Shown here: piece after piece, positions 7,625-14,743 of the stretch
How positions within the stretch are numbered: the stretch's first letter is position 1
How the letters are laid out: each line of letters begins with the position of its first letter
From: Ruminococcus sp. HUN007
GTDB taxonomy: Bacteria > Bacillota > Clostridia > Oscillospirales > Ruminococcaceae
Length of the DNA: 14,743 nt
Direction of reading: 5' to 3'
NCBI RefSeq assembly: GCF_000712055.1
Contig: NZ_JOOA01000003.1
Span: 1 to 14,743 of the forward strand
Notes under the pieces: model-generated
Database searches by the model: none
Seen by the model: only the letters and a program-made list of their open reading frames with translations
Told to the model about the DNA's origin: nothing
Made by a program: the position numbers and the translations under genes

Positions 7625-7658
7625 AAAGCACCGGATATGATTCATGTCCGGTGTTTTT
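7625..7658 (+). terminator. Intrinsic terminator after mltG
   Basis: Stem CACCGGATATGA / TCATGTCCGGTG (one G-U pair) with AAAAAG before and TTTTT after. It lies between mltG and the U32 peptidase gene, so the latter may depend on read-through or on its own promoter. Confidence 0.85.
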
Positions 7659-7702
7659 GGAGAAAAACGCAGTGTTTCCACAGAATAACGGAGGTTTTGA
7701 AT

Positions 7703-8965
7703 TTGGAATTAGAGGTACTTGCGCCGGCCAGGGGACCGCCGAAAGACTTTTATCAGCACTTAACTACGGCGCCGATGCCGTTTATCTCGGAAGAAAACAG
7801 TTCGGTATGAGAGCTTCATCCGGCCAATTTTGATTTTGAAGGACTTAAGGAAGCAGTAAAGGCTTTCCCACGACAAGGGCGTGGAAGGTGTTCCTTACCT
7901 GCAACACTCTTCCGAGAAATAATGAGATACCGCTTTTTGAACAGTTTGTACGTGAAGCTGTTGAAGCCGGGGTGGATGCACTTATCGCTGCCGATCTCGG
8001 AATAATCTCGCTCATTAAGAAATATGCACCTGACATGGTGATACACCGCTTCCACACAGACAGGTATCGTAAACTATGTTACAGCAAACGAACTTTATAA
8101 CATGGGATGCAAACGAGTAGTTCTTGCCCGTGAGCTGTCACTTGATGAAATAGCTGAGATACGTGCCAGGACTCCTAAGGATCTTGAAATCGAGTGCTTC
8201 GTTCACGGTGCTAATGTGCGTTTCATTCTCGGGACGCTGTCTGCTTTTCAAGTTACCTTGTAAACCGTGATGCCAACAGGGGAGAATGTGCACAGCCGTG
8301 CCGCTGGGGATATCATCTTCAGGAGGAAAAAAGGCCTAATGAGTTCTATCCTGTTTTCGAGGACGAGCAGGGAACATACATTCTCAATGCCAAGGACATG
8401 TCGATGATAGAACACATCGACAAGCTTCGTGAAGCAGGTATATACAGTCCTCAAGATCGGAGGGAAGGGCAAAGTCCAGCCTACTACGTTTCAGTGGTTA
8501 CAAACGCCTACAGAAATGGCTGTGGGACTGCTGCCTGAAGGGTGAGCCTGTACCGCAGTGGGTTTATGACGAGGTATTCAAGGTAAGCCACAGAAAGTAC
8601 TGTACCGGAATTTTTCTTCGGACATCCGAAGGACAGTCAGTTACTATGAGACGGGCGGGTTACATAAGGGAATATGACGTTGTGGCTGTTGTTGATGAAT
8701 GCCGTGACGGAAGGCTCTATGCCACACAGCGAAACAAGTTCCTTGCAGGAGATACGCTTGAAGTATTCTCGCCGGGAAAGGAACCGCAGATCATCAAAGC
8801 TGATGTGATCTACAACGAAAAAAGATGAGTCAGTTGAGAGTGGCGAACCACGCAATGATGAAGTTTTTCGATACCGTGCGAAAAGGAATTCCCGAAGGAT
8901 GCAATAATCCGAATGCAGAAAACAGTAATAATATCAGGACGAAAAAAATCAGGTCACATGATTGA
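7703..8965 (+). CDS. trhP: U32 family peptidase, TrhP-type tRNA hydroxylation protein (frameshifted)
   Basis: Members of this branch (E. coli TrhP/YegQ, Bacillus YrrO) are needed for 5-hydroxyuridine at the tRNA wobble position; they are named peptidases only historically. TTG 7703 follows GGAGG (7690-7694) at eight bases; another TTG at 7697 is too close. It reads LELEVLAPAGDRERLLSALN, GADAVYLGRKQFGMRASSGN, then KGVKVFLTCNTLPRN and FVREAVEAGVDALIAADLG. The U32 signature follows as ECFVHGAMCVSFSGRCLLSS (about 8191-8250), then NRGECAQPCRWGY, YILNAKDMSMIEHIDKLREA and the C-terminal beta domain (NKFLAGDTLEVFSPGKEP, about 8730-8783). About 420 residues, the long form. The 3' end is uncertain: the frame drifts into the terminator, and the likeliest stop is TGA 8963-8965 or TAA 8926-8928 after one lost base. 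Confidence 0.88.
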
Positions 8966-8987
8966 TCATGTGCCTGATTCTTTTTTT
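8942..8987. terminator. Bidirectional terminator between convergent genes
   Basis: ATCAGGTCACATGAT (8948-8962) and ATCATGTGCCTGAT (8965-8978) form a long stem with an A-run on the left and a T-run on the right. It serves the U32 gene on plus and the ATP-binding gene on minus. Confidence 0.9.
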
Positions 8988-9008
8988 GAAATTTTTTTAG
9001 AATATATT

Positions 9009-9453
9009 TTAACTGAGATAAATTTCAAAACGTACTGTTGTACCGCAGCCAAGTTCAGTTTCTATTTCGAAACTGTCGGTATTTTTTCTGATCTTTGAAA
9101 AATCCCTGTCCGTTGCCAAGGCCCCGGGCTCTGATCTCGGAATCAGGAAGAGCGGTAGTAATAACCGTCGTTCATAGCCATTTTCAGGATCGGCAATACC
9201 CGGTCCGTTGGTCCGCTGCTTCCACCCTGAGTAACATCCGGTGGTGATTCTCAACATCAATAAGGCCGCCGTTAGCATGTATTATCATGTTGAGTTCTGT
9301 TTCGTATACAGCAAGTGGTGGCTTTTTACGGATAATTTCATTATTGATGTTCATTTCAGAGAGTTTTGTTTTTATGTCTTCTGAAAACAGCTCCGGCATT
9401 TAGAAAATCAATTAGGTGTTACAATATAATGATAGTTTGGTTTCAGGATTCAT
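9009..9453 (-). CDS. RsbW-like anti-sigma regulatory ATP-binding protein (frameshifted)
   Basis: Single-domain GHKL (HATPase) protein related to serine kinase/anti-sigma factors such as RsbW and SpoIIAB; it would act in cytoplasmic partner switching, partner unknown. The best start is ATG 9453, giving MNPETKLSYIVTPNDFLNAG behind GGGAGG. A later ATG at 9399 would drop a conserved N-terminal strand. The N box is YETELNMIIHANGG, the G1 box DQGPGIADPE, the G2 box region RGLGNGQG, and the end FEIETELGCGTTVRFEIYLS, with TAA 9011-9009. About 148 residues. Conserved Glu, Asn and His of the N box are present, so ATP binding is expected. It has its own promoter and ends at the shared terminator. Its frame is broken near 9170-9240 and elsewhere; the right-arm copy at 10669-11115 resolves these. 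Confidence 0.82.
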
Positions 9454-9494
9454 TCTTTTTTCGATAACCTCCCTGCTTTTTCTTTCTAATATAT

Positions 9495-9523
9495 ATTATA
9501 CCATAATACAAGAGAAAAGTAAA
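9495..9523 (-). promoter_or_regulatory. Sigma-A promoter of the RsbW-like gene
   Basis: On the minus strand TTTACT (9523-9518), 17-base spacer, TATAAT (9500-9495), about 42 bases from the start at 9453. The palindrome AAAGCGCTTT (9521-9530) overlaps the -35 box and matches the core of a CcpA cre site. Confidence 0.75.
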
Positions 9524-9624
9524 GCGCTTTTTTGTGTATTTTGTTCAAATAATGTTTGTGATAATATTATTGTTTTTTAGTCCTGATTTTCTGATATAAA
9601 TTATAGTATACGTGAAAATGAATG
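9524..9624. other. AT-rich divergent intergenic region
   Basis: Lies between the RsbW-like promoter and repeat copy D. It contains the perfect palindrome ATAATATTAT (9561-9570). A plus-strand promoter for the dehydrogenase should be here; TGATTT followed 17 bases later by TATACG (near 9585-9612) is the only weak candidate seen. Confidence 0.4.
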
Positions 9625-9740
9625 TTAAGGAAACACTGATTAAACGGAAATCCGGCTTCAACGTATTTCCAAAGGTGGGTATTTCCCGGGACTTTGCCCC
9701 GGAGCCTCACGCTGATTTATGATAAATCAGCGTTTCCTTA
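9625..9740 (+). repeat. Palindromic intergenic repeat, copy D
   Basis: Ends are TTAAGGAAACACTGATT and AATCAGCGTTTCCTTAA, an almost perfect terminal inversion. Stem 1 is partly decayed (GGAAATCCGGC faces ACGTATTTCC), and the mirror copy shows the same change, so it is not a read error. It sits in the 5' leader of the dehydrogenase, 16 bases before its ATG, unlike copies A to C which follow genes. Confidence 0.85.
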
Positions 9741-9756
9741 AGGGGAGGATTATGAT

Positions 9757-9994
9757 ATGACAGCACTTATCACCGGAGCGAGTACAGGGATCGGCGCTGC
9801 GGATATGGCGCGAATCTATCTTCAGCCCAGCTCTTGGATAATGATCTTATTCTTGTGGCAAGAAAGCAGAGACAAGCTGCTTAAACTGAAAAAACTTCTT
9901 CCCCTGTAAGGGTAAAAGGTAATCGCAAGCAGATCTTTCTGATCCGAAAATGCAAAAAGAGTATATTATGTAATAAGACCGGAGTTTTCAAGAT
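9757..9994 (+). CDS. Short-chain dehydrogenase/reductase, N-terminal part, cut by the fold-back
   Basis: NAD(P)-dependent oxidoreductase, substrate unknown. ATG 9757 follows GGGGAGG; it opens MTALITGASTGIGAA, with the TGxxxGIG Rossmann dinucleotide loop. After that this arm shifts frame repeatedly; helix and strand content can be followed (LGYDLILVARSRDKLLKLK, PVRVKVIAADLSDPE). Homology with the other arm stops near 9994, where the read turns back. The missing continuation (NNAG and later) is read on the minus strand at 9995-10145. The catalytic YxxxK is not in the window. Confidence 0.85.
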
Positions 9995-10144
9995 GCCAAG
10001 ATCTCCGGTAAAAAAAAGCTTTGAAAGTATATGAAGTGCTGTAACATTAAGATTAATAAGGTTCAGCTCTTTTTCAAGTGAAGTTTTTCTCAAAAGGACC
10101 TACTTCACCAAATTCCTGCGTTGTTTACCAGAAGATCGGACTCT
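9995..10144. other. Unpaired turn of the fold-back
   Basis: About 150 bases between the two arms with no counterpart on the left. Coding on minus (dehydrogenase). The turn itself falls in a small inverted motif, CCGGAG (near 9979-9984) and CTCCGG (near 10003-10008), which makes the exact junction ambiguous by some bases. Confidence 0.75.
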
Positions 10145-10364
10145 GAAACTCCGGCATACATAATAATACTCTTTTTTGCATTTTCCGGATCAGAAAGATC
10201 TGCTGCGATTACCTTTACCCTTACAGGAAGAAGCTTTTTTCAGTTTAAGCAGCTTTGTCTCTGCTTCTTGCCACAAAGAAATAAGATCATATCCAAGAGT
10301 GCTGAGATAGATCGCCATATCGCGGCCCGATCCCTGTACTCGCTCCGGTGATAAGTGCTGTCAT
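9995..10364 (-). CDS. Short-chain dehydrogenase/reductase, second reading, longer but incomplete
   Basis: Same gene as at 9757, read on the opposite strand; ATG is at 10364-10362. It extends about 50 codons further than the left reading: after the Rossmann part come DLLVNNAGFGEVGPFEKTSL (about 10143-10084), including the SDR motif NNAG, and ELNLINLNVTALHILSKLFL (about 10074-10014), the usual alpha-4/beta-5 region, ending PEIL where the turn occurs. No Ser-Tyr-Lys catalytic residues are reached. The stretch 9995-10144 has no partner in the left arm. The left arm stops about 150 bases earlier. Confidence 0.82.
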
Positions 10365-10379
10365 ATCATAATCCTCCCC

Positions 10380-10499
10380 TTAAGGAAACGCTGATTTAAT
10401 TCATAAATCAGCGTGAGGCTCCGGGGCAAAGTCCCGGAAAATACCACCTTTGGAAATACGTTTGAAGCCGGATTTCCGGTTTAATCAGTGTTTCCTTAA
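10380..10499 (-). repeat. Palindromic intergenic repeat, copy D, second reading
   Basis: Mirror of 9625-9740. It supports the ends AAGGAAACGCTGATTT and TTTAATCAGTGTTTCCTTA and confirms the altered stem 1. Confidence 0.85.
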
Positions 10500-10597
10500 C
10501 ATTCATTTTCACGTATACTATAATTATATCAGAAAATCAGACTAAAAAACAATAATATTATCACAAACATTATTGAACAAAATACACAAAAAGGCGC

Positions 10598-10627
10598 TTT
10601 ACTTTTCTCTTTGTATTATGGTATAAA
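10598..10627 (+). promoter_or_regulatory. RsbW-like promoter, second reading
   Basis: TTTACT 10598-10603 and TATAAA 10622-10627; the spacer is 18 here because of one extra T compared with the left arm (17). The cre-like palindrome reads GGCGCTTT in this arm, with one altered base. Confidence 0.65.
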
Positions 10628-10668
10628 TATATATAGAAGAAAAAGCAGGGAGGGTTATCGAAAAAAGA

Positions 10669-11115
10669 ATGAATCCTGAAACCAAAAACTATCATATATT
10701 GTAACACCTAATGATTTTCCTAAATGCCGGAGCCTGTTTCAGAAGACATAAAAACAAAACTCTCTGAAATGAACATCAATAAATGAAATTATCCGTAAAG
10801 CCACACTTGCTGTATACGAAACAGAACTCAACATGATAATACATGCTAACGGCGGCGCTTAATTGGATGTTGAGATCACACCGGATGTACTCAGGGTGGA
10901 AAGCAGCGGACCAACGGACCGGGTATTGCCCGATCCTGAAATGGCTATGAACGACGGTTATACTACCGTCTCTCCTGATTCCCGAGATCAGAGCCCGGGG
11001 CCTTGGCAAACGGACAGGGATTTTCAAAGATCAGAAAAAATACCGACAGTTTCGAAAATAGAAACTGAACTTGGCTGCGGTACAACAGTAACGTTTTGAA
11101 ATTTATCTCAGTTAA
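10669..11115 (+). CDS. RsbW-like anti-sigma regulatory ATP-binding protein, second reading
   Basis: Mirror of 9453-9009. ATG 10669 begins MNPETK. This arm clearly reads the middle of the domain: LDVEITPDVLRVE, then DPEMAMNDGY, and FEIETELGCGTTV in shifted frames. One extra A in the GTAACG codon near 11091 creates a premature TGA; the left arm lacks it and gives TTVRFEIYLS. The true stop is TAA 11113-11115. Confidence 0.8.
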
Positions 11116-11137
11116 AATATATTCTAAAAAAAAATTC

Positions 11138-11183
11138 AAAAAAAGAATCAGGCACATGATCAATCATGTGACCTGATTTTTTT
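11138..11183. terminator. Bidirectional terminator, second reading
   Basis: Mirror of 8942-8987: ATCAGGCACATGAT and ATCATGTGACCTGAT with flanking A-run and T-run. Confidence 0.85.
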
Positions 11184-12428
11184 CGTCCTGATATTATTAC
11201 TGTTTCCTGCATTCGGATTATTGCATCCTTCGGGAATTCCTTTTCGCACGGTATCGAAAAACTTCATCATTGCGTGGTTTCGCACTCTCAAACTGACTCC
11301 ATCTTTTTTCGTTGTAAGATCACATCAGCTTTTGATGATCTGGCGGTTCCTTTTCCGGCGAGAATACTTCAAGCGTATCTCCTGCAAGGAACTTGTTTCG
11401 CTGTGTGGCATAGAGCCTTCCGTCACGGCATTCATCAACAACACAGCCACAACGTCATATTCCCTTATGTAACCGCCCGTCTCATAGTACTGAACTGTCC
11501 TTGCGGATGTCCGAAGAAAAAATCCGTACAGTACTTTCTGTGGCTTACCTTGAATACCTCGTCATAAACCCCACTGCGGTAGCAGGCCTCACCCTTCCAG
11601 GCGCAGCAGTCCACAGCCATTCTGTAGGCGTTTGTAACCACTGAAACGTAGTAGGCTGACTTTGCCCTTCCCTCGATCTTGAGACTGTATATACCTGCTT
11701 CACGAAGCTTGTCCCATGTGGTTCTATCATCGACATGTCCTTGGCATTGAGAATGTATGTTCCCTGCTCGTCCTCGAAAAACAGGATAGAACTCATTAGG
11801 CCTTTTTTCCTCCTGAAGATGATATCCCCAGCGGCACGGCTGTGCACATTCTCCCCTGTTGGCATCACGGTTTTACAAGGTAACTTGAAAGCAGACAGCG
11901 TCCCCGAGAATGAAACGCACATAGCACCGTGAACGAAGCACTCGATTTCAAGATCCTTAGGAGTCCTGGCACGTATCTCAGCTATTTCATCAAGTGACAG
12001 CTCACGGGCAAGAACTACTCGTTTGCATCCCATGTTATAAAGTTCGTTTGCTGTAACATAGTTTACGATACCTGTCTGTGTGGAAGCGTGTATCACCATG
12101 TCAGGTGCATATTTCTTTAATGAGCGAGATTATTCCGAGATCGGCAGCGATAAGTGCATCCACCCCGGCTTCAACAGCTTCACGTACAAACTGTTCAAAA
12201 AGCGGTATCTCATTATTTCTCGGAAGAGTGTTGCAGGTAAGGAACACCTTCACGCCCTTGTCGTGGGAAAGCTTTACTGCTTCCTTAAGTCCTTCAAAAT
12301 CAAAATTGCCGGATGAAGCTCTCATACCGAACTGTTTTTCTTCCGAGATAAACGGCATCGGCGCCGTAGTTAAGTGCTGATAAAAGTCTTTCGCGGTCCC
12401 CTGCCGGCGCAAGTACCTCTAATTCCAA
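11160..12428 (-). CDS. trhP: U32 family peptidase (TrhP-type), second reading
   Basis: Mirror of 7703-8965; TTG start at 12428-12426 with CCTCC (the GGAGG complement) at 12437-12441. This arm has a 184-residue uninterrupted stretch (12099-11545 on minus), the best reading of the middle: VIHASTQTGIVNYVTANELY, CKRVVLARELSLDEIAEIRA, and ECFVHGAMCVSFSG of the U32 signature. It then shifts at a GGGGAC run before the next cysteine. Combining both arms gives the complete signature with all cysteines. The stop suffers the same uncertainty as on the left (TGA 11162-11160 or a TAA near 11200). Confidence 0.87.
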
Positions 12429-12470
12429 ATTCAAAACCTCCGTTATTCTGTGGAAAACACTGCGTTTTCC

Positions 12471-12506
12471 AAAAACACCGGACATGAATCATATCCGGTG
12501 CTTTTT
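12471..12506 (-). terminator. Terminator after mltG, second reading
   Basis: Mirror of 7625-7658: CACCGGACATGA / TCATATCCGGTG with flanking A-run and T-run. Confidence 0.85.
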
Positions 12507-12527
12507 CTTTACTTATTATCTGATCGG

Positions 12528-13848
12528 TCAGTCATCATAATCAAGGTCGTTAATATCAATTCCGGCCTTGATAAGGTTTTCTTCATGCTGTTCGTTAGTT
12601 TCAGCATAGTATACTTCCTTTGTTTCAACGTTAGCACAGAAGTAATAGTAATTTGTATTGTTAGGCCAGAGTACAGCCTTCATAGCATCAAGACCAGGGC
12701 CTGCATATCGGTCCCGGCGGGAGTCCGTTTGTCTGGTATGTATCATATGCTTTCAGCATTTTTGAAGTAACGGAATAATCATCAAGACTCTTGAGATAAA
12801 TGCTGTATTCGGTTGTAGGGTTTGATTCAAGAGCCGGGAACCGTTCATAGTCATTAAGACGGTTTCATAAATACTGAGGCAACATTTTTCATGTCAGCTG
12901 TATTTGCAGCTTCAAGCTGTACGATTGATGCAAGTGTAACGACCTTGTCCATTGTCATACCGACTTCAGCCGCTCTTTTCTTCATCTCGTCATCATACTT
13001 GGCTTCAAAGTTCTCATAGATAGTTCTGAGAATGATCTCATAATCCTGTTCCTCAAGCACCTTGACATCGCCGTCCGGGGCCTTGTAGAATTCGTAGGTA
13101 TCAGGGAAGAGATATCCTTCCATTCGGTCAAAACGCAGATCGTTGGCTGTAGGCTGCGGAAATATTATTTATAAAGTCGTAGTCTTCAAGTCCTGCGTTG
13201 AAGTAGTATATAAACTTGTCCGCAGCACAGACACCTTCATCTTCGAGCAGCTTGGCAACCGCTCTCAGGCGCATGCCTTCCCTGATGGTTATTGTTACAG
13301 TTTCCTTTTCGATATAATATGTACTCTGCAGTTCCTCGAGAATATCCTGATAACCCATATTAGGACGCAGATTGTGGTTGCCGGAAACATACTCTATAGG
13401 TTCTTCGTTTCGTCTCTCCTGAAGGTCAGCGAGGATCCTGAACATTTTATCGACCTTGATAATAGGTTCCTTCCTGTTCTTCTCCTGATCAACAGTCATT
13501 ATTCTGATAACGTCATCAGTCGTTGCGTTTTCCGGAATATTTACAATGTAGGTAGCCGCACTCTTGTCTATACCGAGAAATTCTCTGGCTAAGAATATTA
13601 TTCCTATAGATGAGAGTACTGATACACTGAGTATAGCGAAAATAAACACAAGGCTTATTGCTATACGGTTTCCTTTCTTAGGTCTGATATATCGGATCAC
13701 CTTTGAAGGTCTTTTCTTTCTTCGGAGGCGGGTGCAGGTGCAAGAAATGCCTTTCATAAATCCTGAAAACGTGCCTTTTGGCTTGTTTCCGGACGAAGCA
13801 GGTCTTTTATTTCTTTCCTGACCGTTTTCATCTTTCTGATTATCCCAT
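12528..13848 (-). CDS. mltG: Endolytic transglycosylase MltG, second reading
   Basis: Mirror of 6271-7601; ATG 13848-13846, TGA 12530-12528. Here 209 residues are uninterrupted (13757-13128), covering the basic head, the membrane segment SLVFIFAILSVSVLSSIGII, then AATYIVNIPENATTDDVIRI and TVTITIREGMRLRAVAKLLE. A second open stretch (13123-12854) holds EGYLFPDTYEF and ASIVQLEA with the conserved catalytic Glu. The C-terminal 70 residues are in a third open stretch. This is the better copy for building the true protein. Confidence 0.92.
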
Positions 13849-14429
13849 TGATATCTATTATTCCTTTCTCTGTTTATTATATAGTCAACGCTTACATCGT
13901 GAGGTTCTGAAGGTACCTCATCAAAGACAAGCGGGCTGTAGCAGATTCCCTGCCGGTGTTACGTCCTTTTTCACGGCTTAAAAACCTGTCGTAATATCCT
14001 CCGCCGTAACCTGTACGGTTTCCCTTAAGATCAAAGGCTGTTCCCGGAACGATACAGAGAGCACCGGTAAAATTACGAACCAGTCGGGGTCTCGTCATAT
14101 TCCGGCTCCGGTATTCCCATGAAAGAAGGTTTAAAATCCTCAAAACTTTTTATCATGAAAAAGTCCATCTCTCCCTGCTTTCTGCAGCGGGGAACGGCAG
14201 TACTGATGCCTTCTGACAAAAGATATTCTATAAGTTTTAAAGTATCTGCTTCATCTCTGTATGAAACACATAGGTAAGGACGATTTTCTGCTTTCCTGAT
14301 AAGATCTGCGTTTACGAGGTTTTTCAAGGATCTTAAGATCTGCCTCTTTCTTTTTTCTTGCAGAAGGAAAAAGTTTCGGAACGCATTTTAAGCGCCTGTT
14401 TTCTGAAAAGCAGTTTTATCTGTCATCAT
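13840..14429 (-). CDS. 5-formyltetrahydrofolate cyclo-ligase, second reading
   Basis: Mirror of 5692-6278; ATG 14429-14427, TAA 13842-13840. [11 protein letters not shown] is seen at about 14011-13979. This arm has an extra G in the GGGATAA end, so the last codons shift; the left arm gives GIIDING. It keeps [20 protein letters not shown] and [20 protein letters not shown] intact, which the left arm breaks. Confidence 0.9.
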
Positions 14430-14743
14430 CGGCTTGTGTAAAGAAGTGATGAAGCCAGTGCTTCACTTATCTCCCTTGACTTTAAGATCTCAACGATCTT
14501 GAGTGAAAAGTCGACAGCTGTTCCCGGACCTCTTGATGTGAGGAAGCTGCCTGAAAGACATACTGTTCCGTAGGCGATTTCAGCACCTTCTAGCTGGCTT
14601 TCAAAACCGGCATAGCAGAGTGCCTTGTGTCCCCTGAGAAGTCCTCTGTGTCCGAGAATGGACGGAGCTGCACATATAGCAGCCACATATTTATTGTTGG
14701 TAACGCAGAAGTCAATCGCCTTCTGAACTGTGTCAGAAGCCTC
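14426..14743 (-). CDS. DJ-1/PfpI family protein, second reading, 5' part outside the window
   Basis: Mirror of 5373-5695; TGA 14428-14426. This copy is essentially clean and gives the C-terminal 100 residues: AAICAAPSILGHRGLLRGHK with the conserved Cys at 14674-14672, then ESQLEGAEIAYGTVCLSGSF and GTAVDFSLKIVEILKSREIS. The gene runs off the right edge. Confidence 0.88.
   Translation of the reverse strand, partial: EASDTVQKAIDFCVTNNKYVAAICAAPSILGHRGLLRGHKALCYAGFESQLEGAEIAYGTVCLSGSFLTSRGPGTAVDFSLKIVEILKSREISEALASSLLYTSR

Larger units (their letters stand above)
5373..9994 (+). repeat. Left arm of the large inverted repeat (fold-back)
   Basis: Matches the reverse complement of 10145-14743 throughout, gene for gene and terminator for terminator. 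The outer limit is only the edge of the window: 5373 faces 14743. Confidence 0.95.
10145..14743 (-). repeat. Right arm of the large inverted repeat (fold-back)
   Basis: Reverse complement of 5373-9994 with independent single-base indels. It contains second readings of the dehydrogenase, repeat copy D, RsbW-like gene, U32 peptidase, mltG, folate ligase and DJ-1 family gene. Most likely a sequencing chimera, not a second locus. Confidence 0.95.

Noticed and set aside
8913..9098. 61-residue open frame running through the terminator
   Set aside because: It is the U32 frame continuing by accident into a hairpin and antisense to the RsbW-like gene; composition is not protein-like.
9009..9399. Start of the RsbW-like gene at ATG 9399
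   Set aside because: The ATG at 9453 adds a conserved N-terminal strand (LSYIVTPNDFLNAG) and has the ribosome site; 9399 is only open because of an indel upstream.
376..9453. Mass pseudogenisation or stop-codon recoding
   Set aside because: All catalytic motifs are intact in alternate frames, breaks fall mostly in homopolymers, and the two arms break at different places.
13143..13592. 149-residue plus-strand open frame
   Set aside because: Exact antisense shadow of the MltG reading on minus, which has a membrane segment and family motifs.
10145..14743. A second genomic copy of the DJ-1 to RsbW-like gene block
   Set aside because: Intergenic DNA, terminators and repeat D are mirrored too, and the differences are read-type indels. 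Treated as a second reading of the same DNA.
1..14743. tRNA or rRNA genes
   Set aside because: No cloverleaf with TTC-type T-arm and no rRNA-like conserved stretches were seen on either strand.

Overview
The window looks like one uncorrected long sequencing read, or a contig with that quality, from a Gram-positive gut-type Clostridia, most likely Ruminococcus or a close relative (Bacillota). The family assignment is inference from protein wording, AGGAGG-type ribosome binding sites, TTGACA/TATAAT promoters, TTG starts and moderate GC. Nearly every gene is broken by single-base insertions or deletions, mostly in short homopolymers. The genes are ordinary conserved ones and should be read across the shifts, not taken as pseudogenes. 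All coordinates below span the frameshifts.

The dominant structural fact is a fold-back. From about 5373 to 9994 the sequence is repeated as its reverse complement from about 10145 to the right end, with about 150 unpaired bases at the turn. The two arms carry different indels, as expected when both strands of one molecule are read in succession (a chimeric or palindromic read). Real genomic content is therefore about 10.1 kb, and genes from 10145 on are second readings of genes on the left.

Layout of the unique half: the end of a SNF2-type helicase (1-151); a leader with a promoter and a G-rich hairpin (152-375); a two-gene minimal SUF iron-sulfur assembly locus, SufC-like ATPase plus SufB/SufD-like scaffold (376-2066); a heptaprenyl diphosphate synthase component I / Gx transporter membrane protein (2299-2806); a voltage-gated-type potassium channel (2943-3946); flavin-dependent thymidylate synthase ThyX (4192-4994). 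Then comes a tightly packed operon: DJ-1/PfpI family protein, 5-formyltetrahydrofolate cyclo-ligase and endolytic transglycosylase MltG (5127-7601). It is followed by a U32 peptidase of the TrhP tRNA-hydroxylation type (7703-8965), a convergent RsbW-like ATP-binding protein (9453-9009, minus strand), and the first part of a short-chain dehydrogenase (9757 on) into which the fold-back cuts.

The most interesting biology is a roughly 115-bp palindromic intergenic repeat present at four separate loci in under 8 kb (2082, 3957, 4993, 9625), with a fifth, half-sized end at 2857. All full copies share inverted ends (AAGGAAACRCTGATT) and three internal stem-loops. The first stem shows compensatory base changes between copies, so the structure appears to be maintained. 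At two loci the element sits exactly between a stop codon and an intrinsic terminator. No transposase, CRISPR array, tRNA or rRNA was seen.
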